Part shown: piece after piece, positions 25,760 through 33,935 of the stretch
How positions within the stretch are numbered: position 1 is the stretch's first letter
Layout: each line of letters opens with the position of its first letter
NCBI RefSeq assembly: GCF_014646295.1
Contig: NZ_BMNE01000004.1
Span: 697,970-761,969, forward strand
Direction of reading: 5' to 3'
Source: Nocardia rhizosphaerihabitans
GTDB taxonomy: Bacteria; Actinomycetota; Actinomycetes; Mycobacteriales; Mycobacteriaceae
DNA: 64,000 bases
The notes under the pieces: model-generated
What the model was told of the DNA's origin: nothing
The model's input: the letters and a program-made list of their open reading frames with translations, nothing else
Databases searched by the model: none
Position numbers and translations under genes: made by a program

Positions 25760-26719
25760 ATGCGCAAGCTTGCCGTGGTGATGGTCGGGGTGCTGGGGCT
25801 GTTGTTCCTGGCCGGGTGCGGGGACGACGGGAGCGGGAGTCAGGCCGATCGCGCGTCGTCGCCGACGATCTCGGGGCCCGCGTCCGCGGTGGCGCCGGGG
25901 TTCCGGGAAGGGGCGCCGTCGAAAGAGGGGCCTGCGCCGTCGGATTCGGCGAACCGGAAAGAGGTGATCACCGGGTCGGTCGACGTCACCGCCGACGATC
26001 CGATCGGCGCCGCGGCGACCGTCACCGAGCAGGTGCGCGCCATGGACGGCCGGATCGACAGCCGCACCGAACAGCCGGGGACCGACGACCGCACGCCGCG
26101 CGCGGTGCTCAGCGTGCGGGTGCCCGCCGACAAGACCGACGCCTTCATCACCGGGCTCGGCGGGATCGGCACCGTCACCGAGGTCAGCACCAACCGCGAC
26201 GACGTCACCATGCAGTGGGAAGACCTCGACGCCCGCATCCGCGCACTGCAAGCCTCCGTCGACCGGTTGCGCGCGCTCATCGCAGGCGCGACCAACACCG
26301 CCGACCTGATCGCCGCCGAGGAGGCGCTGTCGAGCAGGCAGGGCGAGCTCGACAGCCTCACCGCGCAGAAGCGTTCCCTCGACGACCAGGTCGCCCTGTC
26401 CACGCTCACCATCACCCTTACCGCCGACGAGAAGAAGGCGCCCGGCGACCCGGACAACTTCTGGGACGGCATCGTCGCGGGCTGGAACTCGCTCGTCGAC
26501 TGGTTGCGCGACGCGGTCGTCTTCGCGGGCAAGGCGGTCCCGTGGCTGGGCTTCCTCGCGGTGCTCGGCGGCGTGCTCTGGGTGATCGTGCGTTTGGTGC
26601 GCGGACGCGGCAAGGGCGCTCCGCCCGCGGCGGCGAAGACCACTGGGACGCAACAGAATCCGAAGAAGGAGAAGTCCGGTGCCGACGGTACGGGCGACGA
26701 TCAAACCGAACAGCCGTAA
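25760..26719 (+). CDS. DUF4349-domain lipoprotein
   Basis: 319 aa. The lipoprotein signal ends at the lipobox FLAGC (Cys about residue 20). The DUF4349 region has KEVITGSVDVTADDP, then RVPADKTDAFITGLGGIGTVTEVSTNRDDVTMQWEDLDARI. A coiled-coil spans roughly 155-215 (LQASVDRLRALI to TAQKRSLDDQV). A TM helix lies near 260-280 and the tail is basic and Gln-rich. The protein is thus anchored by both lipid and helix. The function of the family is unknown. Its end overlaps the next gene by 41 nt. Confidence 0.88.
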   Translation: MRKLAVVMVGVLGLLFLAGCGDDGSGSQADRASSPTISGPASAVAPGFREGAPSKEGPAPSDSANRKEVITGSVDVTADDPIGAAATVTEQVRAMDGRIDSRTEQPGTDDRTPRAVLSVRVPADKTDAFITGLGGIGTVTEVSTNRDDVTMQWEDLDARIRALQASVDRLRALIAGATNTADLIAAEEALSSRQGELDSLTAQKRSLDDQVALSTLTITLTADEKKAPGDPDNFWDGIVAGWNSLVDWLRDAVVFAGKAVPWLGFLAVLGGVLWVIVRLVRGRGKGAPPAAAKTTGTQQNPKKEKSGADGTGDDQTEQP

Positions 26720-26906
26720 AGGCCCGCTGGTCGAGACCGCCGACGACGGCACCCTCACCCTCTACGTCCGCGCCCCCGCCGTCGAGGGCAAGGCCAACAA
26801 GGCCGCCATCGAACTCCTCGCCGAGCACTTCGGCGTCGCCAAGTCGGCAGTGCGCTTGACCGGCGGCGCCACCTCCCGCTTCAAACGTTTCGACGTCGAC
26901 GACTGA
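26679..26906 (+). CDS. DUF167 (YggU-family) protein
   Basis: 75 aa, GTG start with AAGGAG upstream, overlapping the lipoprotein gene by 41 nt. It shows the YggU signature: VRATIKPNSRKG, then LYVRAPAVEGKANKAAIELLAEHFGV and RLTGGATSRFKRFDV. A small cytosolic alpha/beta protein of unknown function. The overlap indicates co-translation with the lipoprotein. Confidence 0.9.
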   Translation: MPTVRATIKPNSRKGPLVETADDGTLTLYVRAPAVEGKANKAAIELLAEHFGVAKSAVRLTGGATSRFKRFDVDD

Positions 26907-26916
26907 CGCCGGAAAC

Positions 26917-27324
26917 TCAGTCGATCACTTCGACTCGGCACGGCAGTCCGGGCGCTTTGCTGAGCCGTGCGTCGCTGGTGAGCAGCGGAACATCGAGTCG
27001 TGCCGCCAACGCGGCATAGAGGCCGTCGTAGAACGTGATCGTGTGGCGGAGCTGCCATGCCTGCTCGCTGAGCCAACCCTGGTGGGCATAGCGCCGATCG
27101 ACCATCGTCGCCAGCATGCGCAGGCCGATCGTGGCGGTGTCAGGGTCGATCAGGCCCTTGCGTTCATGGCGGCGCAGCACATTGCCGACTTCGGCATCGA
27201 TGAGATGTGGAGCGTGGCAGGTGCTGGTCTCGATCAACCGTCCGACGGCGGTCCCGACGGCGTCCTTGCGCAGCAACGCGGTGGAGGCGGCCGAGGCGTC
27301 GAGCACGTACTCGTCACTCGCCAC
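26917..27324 (-). CDS. PIN-domain toxin (VapC/FitB type)
   Basis: 135 aa. The PIN ribonuclease acidic quartet is visible: Asp9 (YVLDASA), Glu45 (DAEVGNVL), Asp100 (FYDGLYAAL) and Asp118 (TSDARL). Members cleave RNA, often tRNA or rRNA, when freed from the antitoxin. The GTG start overlaps the antitoxin 3' end by 11 nt, so they are translated together. The RNA target is not predictable. Confidence 0.9.
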   Translation of the reverse strand: MASDEYVLDASAASTALLRKDAVGTAVGRLIETSTCHAPHLIDAEVGNVLRRHERKGLIDPDTATIGLRMLATMVDRRYAHQGWLSEQAWQLRHTITFYDGLYAALAARLDVPLLTSDARLSKAPGLPCRVEVID

Positions 27325-27553
27325 GGGCGTCGTCCAATGCGCTCAGGATCGATTCGCGATCGGCTCCCGCGCTCGAATCGCGCTCGAGCGCTTCACGGAT
27401 TGCCGCCATCGCCTCGGTCTTCGAACGGCGACGTGCGGCGGCGATCAACTCCCGCCGCATGTATGCCTGCAACGACATACCCTCTGCTTCGGCGCGTCTG
27501 CGGAACACCTCGGCGTCCTCGTCGGGGATGTCCCGAACCTGAATGGTAGCCAT
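27314..27553 (-). CDS. FitA/VapB-type ribbon-helix-helix antitoxin
   Basis: 79 aa. An N-terminal ribbon-helix-helix DNA-binding segment (ATIQVRDIPDEDAEVFRRRAEAEGMSLQAYMRREL, FitA-like) is followed by a helical tail that would wrap the toxin. The ATG is fixed by a TAAAAT hexamer 6 nt upstream. It is first in a two-gene operon with the PIN toxin and likely autoregulates through the AGCGCT repeats covering its promoter. Confidence 0.88.
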   Translation of the reverse strand: MATIQVRDIPDEDAEVFRRRAEAEGMSLQAYMRRELIAAARRRSKTEAMAAIREALERDSSAGADRESILSALDDARGE

Positions 27554-27581
27554 AGCGCTATTTTAGCGCTGATATAGCGCT
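27554..27581 (-). promoter_or_regulatory. Toxin-antitoxin promoter/operator: three AGCGCT sites at 11-bp steps
   Basis: AGCGCT begins at 27554, 27565 and 27576, exactly 11 bp apart, so all sit on one DNA face. A -10 (TAAAAT, 27565-27560 on the minus strand) lies between two of them, and the ATG follows directly after the site at 27554. This fits autorepression by a ribbon-helix-helix antitoxin. Confidence 0.7.
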
Positions 27582-27585
27582 ACGG

Positions 27586-28050
27586 CTACACCGCGCCGGG
27601 GAACCCCAGCTGGCGCCACGCCTCGTACACCGATACCGCCGCGGCGTTGGACAGATTCATCGAGCGACGACCCGGCAGCATCGGGATCCGCACCTGTTCG
27701 GTGATCTGCGGATCGGCCAGCACCTCCGCGGGCAGTCCGGTCGGTTCGGTGCCGAACAGCAGGGCGTCGCCGTCGCGGTAGGCGATGTCGGTGAAGCGGG
27801 TGGTGGCCTGGGTGGTGAACGCGAACACCCGTCCCGGCTGGATGGCCGTCCACGCCGTCGCCAGGTCGGGATGCACCGTCACCACCGCGAGATCGTGATA
27901 GTCCAGCCCGGCCCTGCGCAGTTTCGACTCCGACAGGTCGAAGCCGAGTGGTTCGATCAGATGCAGCGCGCAACCGGTTCCCGCGGCCAGCCGGATCGCG
28001 TTGCCGGTATTGGGTGGGATCACGGGGTTGTGAAAGATCAGGTGCAGCAC
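27586..28050 (-). CDS. trmL: tRNA (cytidine/uridine-34 2'-O)-methyltransferase TrmL
   Basis: 154 aa SPOUT (SpoU) methyltransferase of the YibK/TrmL type, close to the family length. The trefoil-knot motifs are NPVIPPNTGNAIRLAAGTG near the N-terminus, LLFGTEPTGLP and IPMLPGRRSMNLSNAAAVSVYEAWRQLGF. It methylates the ribose at the wobble position of certain tRNA-Leu species using SAM. GTG start. It sits near dnaE2, as does its M. tuberculosis counterpart. Confidence 0.93.
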   Translation of the reverse strand: MLHLIFHNPVIPPNTGNAIRLAAGTGCALHLIEPLGFDLSESKLRRAGLDYHDLAVVTVHPDLATAWTAIQPGRVFAFTTQATTRFTDIAYRDGDALLFGTEPTGLPAEVLADPQITEQVRIPMLPGRRSMNLSNAAAVSVYEAWRQLGFPGAV

Positions 28051-28149
28051 AGCGCATCACTCTGTCATGCCGGGTTCGCGCACTCGGCTCGCCCCACCGA
28101 TCGGGCTGGGGGCGCCCGCCCGGCGGCGGCGTCTGGAACAATCGGGGCC

Positions 28150-28476
28150 GTGAACAAGGCGGAGACGACCGGGAAGCATCGGGTCGTGCGGTTGAGCGCG
28201 GGGCAGCAGTACCTGCGCAGTCATCTGCCGATGACCGTGGTGAGCGCGCTGATCCTGGTCGCGGTCGTGTTCGTCGCCTGGGATCGGTGGCGGCGCGGCG
28301 CGATCATCTTCGGCAGCGCGGCCCTGGTGGCCGCCGCGTTCCGGCTGTGCCTGCCGACCGTGCAGGTCGGCCTGCTCGCCGTCCGCAGCCGCCCCTTCGA
28401 CGTGGCCACGCTCACCGCGCTCGGCAGCGCGATCGTCTTCCTCGCCGCCACCATCAACACCCTCGGCGTCAGCTGA
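28150..28476 (+). CDS. DUF3017-domain membrane protein
   Basis: 108 aa from GTG 28150. Three hydrophobic helices, about 28-45, 51-70 and 85-105, follow a basic cytoplasmic N-terminus. The pattern RWRRGAIIFGSAALVAAAFRLCLPTVQVGLLAVRSRPFDV matches DUF3017, usually found near folD in mycobacteria; folD is not in this window. Function unknown. Confidence 0.8.
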   Translation: MNKAETTGKHRVVRLSAGQQYLRSHLPMTVVSALILVAVVFVAWDRWRRGAIIFGSAALVAAAFRLCLPTVQVGLLAVRSRPFDVATLTALGSAIVFLAATINTLGVS

Positions 28477-29116
28477 GCGCCGGATAGCGCTCGGCGAACA
28501 CCGCCCGCTCGCGCGGCCTGCGACCCGGGTGCGGCGGGGTGGCCGCGCCGTAGCCGACGGTGACCATGACCGCGATCGCCAGATCCGCGTCCGCGTCGAT
28601 GCCGATCGCCTGCTTCACCAGCTCGGCGTCCCACCCGTTCATCGGCGCCGAGGCGAGCCCGAGACCGGTCGCCGCGAGCATCACATAGGTGGCGGCGATC
28701 ATCGCGTTCTTCACGGCGTTCTCACGCAGCAGCCCGCGCTCGCGCATCGAGTGATATTCGGCGCGCGAATCGAACATCGCCTGAAACCGCTCGTTCCACG
28801 CCCCGTTCCGCACGGCTTGCTCGGCGATATCGGTGTTGGCGGCTGTCCAGGCCGCCGGATCGGCGACGAACACCAGCACCGCGGGCGCCTCCAGCGGCTG
28901 CTGCTGACCGAAAGCCGCCTCCGACAATGCCTTCCGGCCGTCGTCGCTGGTCACCACGACGATCGAGCGGTCCTGCATGTTCCAGGCGCTCGGGGCTTGC
29001 ACGGCCAGGTCGAGCAGTTCTTCGAGCAGTTCGGGGGCGATGGGATCGGGCCGGTAGTGGCGGACGGTGCGCCGGGTGCGGATGGCTTCGGTGACTGACA
29101 GTGTCTGCGTGATCAT
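28469..29116 (-). CDS. Nitroreductase-family FMN oxidoreductase
   Basis: 215 aa from ATG 29116. It has the nitroreductase fold: N-terminal FMN-binding TRRTVRHYRPDPIAPELLEELLDLAVQAPSAWNMQ, a central VKNAMIAATYVMLAATGLGLASAPMNGWD and a C-terminal VTVGYGAATPPHPGRRPRE. It likely reduces quinones, nitro compounds or enones with NAD(P)H. It is divergent from an HxlR regulator with two palindromes between them, so regulation by that HxlR protein is likely. Its 3' end overlaps the DUF3017 gene by 8 bp, tail to tail. Confidence 0.9.
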   Translation of the reverse strand: MITQTLSVTEAIRTRRTVRHYRPDPIAPELLEELLDLAVQAPSAWNMQDRSIVVVTSDDGRKALSEAAFGQQQPLEAPAVLVFVADPAAWTAANTDIAEQAVRNGAWNERFQAMFDSRAEYHSMRERGLLRENAVKNAMIAATYVMLAATGLGLASAPMNGWDAELVKQAIGIDADADLAIAVMVTVGYGAATPPHPGRRPRERAVFAERYPALS

Positions 29117-29129
29117 GATTCCTACTATC

Positions 29130-29171
29130 GGAGAGTCACTCTCCTTTAGGAAGTAGGCACCTGAAAGTGCC
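29130..29171. promoter_or_regulatory. Two palindromes between nitroreductase and hxlR
   Basis: GGAGAGT-C-ACTCTCC (29130-29144) and GGCAC-N6-GTGCC (29156-29171, the 16th base breaking the second arm). They lie between the divergent starts and just before the hxlR -10. Likely HxlR operators. Confidence 0.5.
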
Positions 29172-29172
29172 C

Positions 29173-29185
29173 TAGAATCGGCCGG
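29173..29185 (+). promoter_or_regulatory. Leaderless-type -10 of hxlR-like gene
   Basis: TAGAAT (29173-29178), 7 nt, GTG 29186. Confidence 0.55.
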
Positions 29186-29563
29186 GTGCGCACAGTTCAT
29201 GAAGCGACCGGCCTGCCCGCCGACGTCTACTCGGCCAAATGCCCCACCCGCGAGGTCCTCGACCGCATCGCGGGCAAGTGGACGGTGCTGATCGTGGACT
29301 CCCTCGCCGACGGCACCCTGCGCTACACCGATCTGCGCCGCCGCATCGACGGCATCTCCCAGAAGATGCTCACGCAGACCCTGCGTCAGCTCGAGCACGA
29401 CGGATTCGTCGCGCGCACTGTGTATCCCACGGTGCCGCCCCGGGTCGAGTACACGCTCACCGATCTCGGTCACAGCCTGCGCGAACCGATCACGGCGCTG
29501 CGGGAATGGGTCGAGACGAATATCAATCGGATCGAGAAGGCCAGGCGCGCGACGTCGTCCTGA
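29186..29563 (+). CDS. HxlR-family transcriptional regulator
   Basis: 125 aa winged-helix protein of the HxlR type. The conserved Cys19 (SAKCPTREVLDRIAGKWTVLIVDSL) can be a redox or electrophile sensor in this family. The recognition region is RYTDLRRRIDGISQKMLTQTLRQLEHDGFVARTVYP. GTG start with no leader. It probably controls the divergent nitroreductase and itself, in line with known HxlR-oxidoreductase pairs. Confidence 0.92.
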   Translation: MRTVHEATGLPADVYSAKCPTREVLDRIAGKWTVLIVDSLADGTLRYTDLRRRIDGISQKMLTQTLRQLEHDGFVARTVYPTVPPRVEYTLTDLGHSLREPITALREWVETNINRIEKARRATSS

Positions 29564-29602
29564 CCGCGCCGGGCTTGGGTTGGCGGCCCAGGGCGGAATA
29601 GA

Positions 29603-30562
29603 TCAGGCGGATTCGGCGGGCATGCGCTGCTCCCACAGGCTGCGGGTGCCCTGGCTGCCGTAGCGCTCGCGGGCCTGCTGCGGGGTGATCGTCGACAGGG
29701 TCCGCGGCGGCGCGGAGTGGGCGTGGGCGGCGAAGATCGCGCCGGTCATCGGGGCGATGAACGGGGCGGCCTTGATCAGGACCCAGTTGTCGCGGCGGGA
29801 GGCGGTCCAGGCGATCACCTTCGCCGGGATCCGGACCAGCGGATCGACGACGCGCGGCACGGCGAAACGGCCGAGCTTGCGCATCCACATCGGCAGGGTC
29901 GGGATGCTGGCCAGCGACAGCAGCCTGCTGCCGATCGCGAAATGCCAGCCCTTGCTCGGCGGTGTCCACAGCAGGTAGTGCATGCCCTCGATCGCCCGCT
30001 CGGAGACGCACAGCTGCGGTCGGACCCGCTCGAAGTAGGCGTGCACCTCGTCGCGGGTGCGCGGTACGTCGGCGGGCTTGCAGGTCTGCAGCTCGGCGGC
30101 GATCGCGCATTCGGCCCAGTACCGCTCCTCTTCCTCGGGGCTCAACGGTCCCGGCCCGTACATCTCGTAGCACTCGAGCACCGAATGCCAGCCGGTGATG
30201 TGGATCCACAGCTGGGATTCCGGGCTGTTGGCGCTGTAGCGCTTGCCGCTGATCGGCTCGATGCCCGTCATCGGCGCGTGCACCTTCATCAGGTGCTCGG
30301 CCGCCTGGATGGCGGTGCGGCCGTCGCCGAGCGCGACCAGCACGAAGTAGGCGAGCGTGTGGTCGAGGCGGGTCGCGGGGTTGTCGTAGATGCCCTGTGA
30401 ATCGGCGACCGCCGCGGTCAGGAACGGATCGAAATGCTCGAGGGTGACCGCGCGCTGGAACCCGATCAGCGCGGTCGGCGACGCCCACACCTTCCAGCTG
30501 GGGGAATCCGGCCCGAAGAAGCCGTAGTCGTCGCGGCGCAGGGTGGACGGATCGAAAGCCAT
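29603..30562 (-). CDS. MpaB/DUF2236-family oxygenase-like protein
   Basis: 319 aa, matching the oxygenase MpaB (DUF2236, latex-clearing-protein-like) family. Characteristic segments are GPDSPSWKVWASPTALIGFQRAVTLEHFDP near the N-terminus, a DHTLAYFVLVALGDGRTAIQAAEHLMKVHAPM block with His residues for haem or metal, and a WIHITGWHSVLECYEMYG block. Substrates are unknown. Divergent from a TetR regulator; the shared intergenic region carries paired repeats. Confidence 0.85.
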   Translation of the reverse strand: MAFDPSTLRRDDYGFFGPDSPSWKVWASPTALIGFQRAVTLEHFDPFLTAAVADSQGIYDNPATRLDHTLAYFVLVALGDGRTAIQAAEHLMKVHAPMTGIEPISGKRYSANSPESQLWIHITGWHSVLECYEMYGPGPLSPEEEERYWAECAIAAELQTCKPADVPRTRDEVHAYFERVRPQLCVSERAIEGMHYLLWTPPSKGWHFAIGSRLLSLASIPTLPMWMRKLGRFAVPRVVDPLVRIPAKVIAWTASRRDNWVLIKAAPFIAPMTGAIFAAHAHSAPPRTLSTITPQQARERYGSQGTRSLWEQRMPAESA

Positions 30563-30603
30563 TGCACGTGCTCCTTTGCAGTGCCGAGGCGAACCTCACA
30601 TCT

Positions 30604-30653
30604 GAATACAACGCAACCGTAGCAATGGTGCGCCGCGAATACAACGGTTGCGT
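30604..30653. promoter_or_regulatory. Operator region between mpaB-like gene and tetR
   Basis: A direct repeat GAATACAAC (30604-30612 and 30637-30645) is interlaced with an inverted repeat ACGCAACCGT (30611-30620) / ACGGTTGCGT (30644-30653). Centred between divergent genes, this fits binding of two TetR dimers. Confidence 0.65.
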
Positions 30654-30714
30654 AGGATTGAGGCCGAGACTCCACCGCCGGGGTATCGTCCAGGAAACGA
30701 CAGGAGGTGCGGGC

Positions 30715-31359
30715 GTGACCGCGACGCAGGAGCAACGGCCGCGGCGCCGCTATGCCCCCCGCCTGCCGCCGCACGAGCGGCGCGCCCAGCTCCTCGACGC
30801 CGCCTTCACCGTGCTCGGCCGGATGGAACTGCACGAGCTGAGCATGGAAGCCGTCGCCCAGGAGGCAGGCGTCGGAAAACCGGTGCTGTACACCGTGTTC
30901 AAGACCCGCGCCGAACTCGTCGAGGCCCTGCTGGAACGCGAACGCGAACGCGGGCTGGAGCAGATCGCCGAGACTCTGCCGGAGAACCTGCTCGACACCG
31001 ATCCGGTCGCCGCCGCCTCGGCGACGGTCGAGGCGTTCGTCGGTGTGGCACTGGCGAATCCGACGCGCTGGCGGCTGATCCTGGCGACCCCGGCCAGCGC
31101 GCCCGACGAATACCGTGACGCGTTGCGCGCGGCCCGCGCCGACATCCTGGCCCGCGCGGAATCCCTTGTCCGCGTGGGTATCGCGATGTCACCGCGCTGG
31201 TCGGGGATGGACGCGGGACTGCTCGCGAACTCGACCCTGACCGTCGCCGAGATGCTCGGCAGGCTCGCGGTCAGCGAGCCGCAGGAGTATCCGCGCGAAC
31301 GGCTCCAGGACTACGTCCGCTCGATCGTCACCCTGCTGGCCGGCACGACGAAAGACTGA
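30715..31359 (+). CDS. TetR-family regulator (beside the MpaB-like gene)
   Basis: 214 aa from GTG 30715 with AGGAGGT 9 nt upstream. N-terminal TetR HTH: RRAQLLDAAFTVLGRMELHELSMEAVAQEAGVGKPVLYTVFKTRAELVEALL. The ligand-binding C-terminal half is typical in length. It likely represses itself and the divergent MpaB-like oxygenase gene through the repeats between them. The ligand is unknown. Confidence 0.92.
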   Translation: MTATQEQRPRRRYAPRLPPHERRAQLLDAAFTVLGRMELHELSMEAVAQEAGVGKPVLYTVFKTRAELVEALLERERERGLEQIAETLPENLLDTDPVAAASATVEAFVGVALANPTRWRLILATPASAPDEYRDALRAARADILARAESLVRVGIAMSPRWSGMDAGLLANSTLTVAEMLGRLAVSEPQEYPRERLQDYVRSIVTLLAGTTKD

Positions 31360-31360
31360 G

Positions 31361-32509
31361 TCAGCGGCTCTCGCGGGCGAGGCGCATCGTCTCGGTGAGC
31401 AGCTTGGACACCGCGGCGGCCTCGGTCAGGAAGCCGTCGTGCCCGTCGCGCGAGTGCACGATCTCGAGACCCGCGCAGCCGGGCAGGCCCTCGGCCAGCT
31501 CGGCCTGGGTGTGCAGGGGGTAGAGCCGATCGGAGTCGACGCCGCCCACCACGCACGGGACCGAGGTCGAGGCCAGCGCGGCGGCGATCCCGCCACGGCC
31601 GCGACCCACGTCGTGCCGGTTCATGGCCTCGCTGAGCAGCACATAGGTGGCCGGGTCGAAGCGCTGACAGAGCTTGTCGGCCTGGTGCTCGAGGTAGCTC
31701 TGCACCGCGTAGCGCCCGCCCGTCCACGGATCCTCGTCGCCCTGGGGCCGATTGGTGAAGCGGTGGTCGAGCTCGCCGTCGGTGCGGTAGGTCAGGTGCG
31801 CGATGCGCCGGGCCAGACCCATGCCGGTCATCGGGGCGCGGCCGGTGCCGTGATAGTCGCCGCCCTGCCAATCCGGATCTGCGGTGATGACGGCCATCTG
31901 GGTGGTCTGGGTGCCGATCTGATCGGCGGTGGCGCGGGCGCCGACGGCCAGCACGAGCGCGGCCGCGACCCGCTCGGGCTGCCCGACGATCCACTCCAGC
32001 ACCCGCATGCCGCCCATCGACCCGCCGACGACGGCGCCCAGCCGCTCGATCCCGAGCAGATCGAGCAGCTGCGCCTCGGCGGTCACCTGGTCACGGATGG
32101 TCAGATCGGGAAAGCGCGAACCCCACGGCGTGCCGTCGGGCGCGAGCGAGGACGGGCCGGTGCTGCCCTTGCAGCCGCCCAGCACGTTGGTCGCGATCAC
32201 ACACCATTCGTCGGTGTCGATCGGCGCGCCGGGCCCGACCATGCCCTCCCACCAGCCGGGCTGCGCGTTGTCCGCGCTGGCGATGACGTGCGAGTCACCG
32301 GTCAGCGCGTGCTCGACGAGCACCACATTGTCGAGGGTGGGCGAGAGCTCGCCCCAGCGTTGCACCGCCAGCCGCACATCGGGGAGCACGGCGCCGTTCT
32401 CCAGCGACACGTCCCCGATGGCGACCACGCCGAGTCGCCCGTCCGGCGGTGGCAGCAGGGCCACACCGGTTGCGGGACGGGCGATCGGCGATTCGGTGCT
32501 CACAGTCAC
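31361..32509 (-). CDS. metX: Homoserine O-acetyltransferase
   Basis: 382 aa alpha/beta-hydrolase-fold transferase that acetylates L-homoserine with acetyl-CoA, the first committed step of methionine synthesis. Catalytic Ser lies in VVGGSMGGMRVLEW, Asp in the DSDRLYPL region and His in the SRDGHDGFLTE region. Also typical are NVLGGCKGSTGPSS and the entry VLVEHALTGDSHV. GTG start overlaps the metY stop by 4 nt, so metY-metX is an operon under the upstream SAM-IV riboswitch. Confidence 0.96.
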   Translation of the reverse strand: MTVSTESPIARPATGVALLPPPDGRLGVVAIGDVSLENGAVLPDVRLAVQRWGELSPTLDNVVLVEHALTGDSHVIASADNAQPGWWEGMVGPGAPIDTDEWCVIATNVLGGCKGSTGPSSLAPDGTPWGSRFPDLTIRDQVTAEAQLLDLLGIERLGAVVGGSMGGMRVLEWIVGQPERVAAALVLAVGARATADQIGTQTTQMAVITADPDWQGGDYHGTGRAPMTGMGLARRIAHLTYRTDGELDHRFTNRPQGDEDPWTGGRYAVQSYLEHQADKLCQRFDPATYVLLSEAMNRHDVGRGRGGIAAALASTSVPCVVGGVDSDRLYPLHTQAELAEGLPGCAGLEIVHSRDGHDGFLTEAAAVSKLLTETMRLARESR

Positions 32510-33822
32510 GTCGTCGCCGCCGCGAAACCTGCGCGCAGATCGGCCAGGATGTCGTCGATTCCCTCGATGCCGACGGCGAGCCGGACCAGCCCCGGGGTGA
32601 CGCCTGAGGCCAGTTGCTCTTCGGGCGTCAACTGCGAGTGCGTGGTCGACGCCGGGTGAATCACGAGAGAACGCACATCACCGATGTTAGCGACATGGCT
32701 GTGCAGGCTTAGCGCGTCCACGAACTTCTTGCCCGCGTCGACACCGCCACGCAGCTCGAACGCGACGATCGCGCCCGCGCCCTTGGGTGCGAGCTGCTTG
32801 GCCCGCGCGTACCAGGGCGAGGTCTCGAGCCCCGCGTAGTACACGGCCTCGACACCCGGCTGCTCGGCGACGAACTTCGCCACCGCCTCGGCATTGGACA
32901 CGTGCCGCTCGACCCGCAGGCTCAGCGTCTCGATCCCCTGGGCGATGAGGAACGCGTTGAACGGCGACACCGCCGCGCCCAGGTCGCGCAGCAGCTGCAC
33001 GCGGGCCTTCAGCGCGAAGGCGGGCGCGCCCAGGTCCGCGAACACCGCGCCGTGGTAGCTGGGATCGGGCTCGGTGAAACCGGGGAAGCGCGCGTTGCCG
33101 TCGGCGTCGCGCACGGTCCAGTCGAAGGTGCCGCCGTCGACGATCGCGCCCGCGACCGCGGCGCCGTGCCCGCCCAGGTACTTCGTGGCCGAGTGCACGA
33201 CGATGTCGGCGCCGTGGGCCAGCGGCTGGATCAGGTACGGGGTCGCGACGGTGTTGTCGACGATCAGCGGGATGCCCGCCTTGTGCGCCACCTCGGCGAT
33301 GCCGGGGATGTCGAACACCGCGCTGCTCGGGTTGGCGATGGTCTCGCCGTAGAAGGCCTTGGTGTTGGGCCGGATGGCGGCCTGCCACTGCGCCAGGTCG
33401 TCGGGATCCTCGACGAAGGAGACCTCGATGCCGAGCTTGGGCAGCGAGTAGTGGAACAGGTTGTACGTGCCGCCGTAGAGGTGCGGGCTGGACACGATGT
33501 GGTCACCGGCACTGGCCAGGTTCAGGATCGCGTAGGTCTCGGCGGCCTGGCCGGAGGCCAGCAGCAGCGCGGCGACGCCACCCTCGAGCGCGGCGATGCG
33601 CTGCTCGACCGCGTCCTGGGTGGGGTTCATGATCCGGGTGTAGATGTTGCCCGGTTCGGCGAGACCGAACAGCGCGGCGGCGTGGTCGGTGTCGCGGAAG
33701 GTGTAGGAGGTGGTCTGGTAGATCGGCAGTGCCCGTGCGTTGGTGCTCGCGTCGGGGACCTGGCCCGCGTGGATCTGCTTGGTCTCGAAGGACCAGTTCT
33801 CGGGCAGGGCAGAGTCGGTCAT
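32506..33822 (-). CDS. metY: O-acetylhomoserine sulfhydrylase
   Basis: 438 aa from ATG 33822 (GGAG 8 nt upstream). A Cys/Met-metabolism PLP enzyme: NIYTRIMNPTQDAVEQRIAALEGG, the PLP lysine in VVHSATKYLGGHGAAVAG and the C-terminal VANIGDVRSLVIHPASTTHSQL. It makes homocysteine from O-acetylhomoserine and sulfide. The frame continues open upstream to 33888, but that segment has leader character. It overlaps metX by 4 nt. Confidence 0.96.
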   Translation of the reverse strand: MTDSALPENWSFETKQIHAGQVPDASTNARALPIYQTTSYTFRDTDHAAALFGLAEPGNIYTRIMNPTQDAVEQRIAALEGGVAALLLASGQAAETYAILNLASAGDHIVSSPHLYGGTYNLFHYSLPKLGIEVSFVEDPDDLAQWQAAIRPNTKAFYGETIANPSSAVFDIPGIAEVAHKAGIPLIVDNTVATPYLIQPLAHGADIVVHSATKYLGGHGAAVAGAIVDGGTFDWTVRDADGNARFPGFTEPDPSYHGAVFADLGAPAFALKARVQLLRDLGAAVSPFNAFLIAQGIETLSLRVERHVSNAEAVAKFVAEQPGVEAVYYAGLETSPWYARAKQLAPKGAGAIVAFELRGGVDAGKKFVDALSLHSHVANIGDVRSLVIHPASTTHSQLTPEEQLASGVTPGLVRLAVGIEGIDDILADLRAGFAAATT

Positions 33823-33857
33823 GTAATGCTCCAGGGTTGTTCGCCGGGGGTATCGCG

Positions 33858-33890
33858 TCAGATGGGTCGGATCGACGGACAACAACACAT
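33858..33890 (-). CDS. Poly-cysteine leader peptide upstream of metY
   Basis: A 10-codon ORF, MCCCPSIRPI, with three consecutive TGT codons directly after ATG. AGGAGG lies 5 nt before the ATG. It stops 35 nt before metY. Short ORFs with runs of Cys codons are known cysteine-responsive attenuators in mycobacteria. The peptide sits between the SAM-IV aptamer and metY, so cysteine supply could gate ribosome progress and thus metY-metX expression. The ORF is seen directly; the attenuation role is inference. Confidence 0.6.
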   Translation of the reverse strand: MCCCPSIRPI

Positions 33891-33914
33891 GGGGGCCTCC
33901 TGCAGTGCGCGCTT

Positions 33915-33933
33915 GCTCTCGACCTTCGAGAGC
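33915..33933 (-). promoter_or_regulatory. Expression-platform hairpin after the SAM-IV aptamer
   Basis: Perfect 8-bp stem (33915-33922 with 33926-33933) and 3-nt loop, located between the aptamer and the leader-peptide ribosome-binding site. It could switch access to that site. Confidence 0.45.
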
Positions 33934-33935
33934 CC

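Noticed and set aside
27554..27581. AGCGCT repeats as a CRISPR or other array
   Set aside because: Six-base units at 11-bp steps in a promoter are operators; no spacers or cas genes.
33823..33890. N-terminal extension of MetY to 33888
   Set aside because: It would add residues absent from the family and overlaps the poly-Cys leader; ATG 33822 has GGAG in place.
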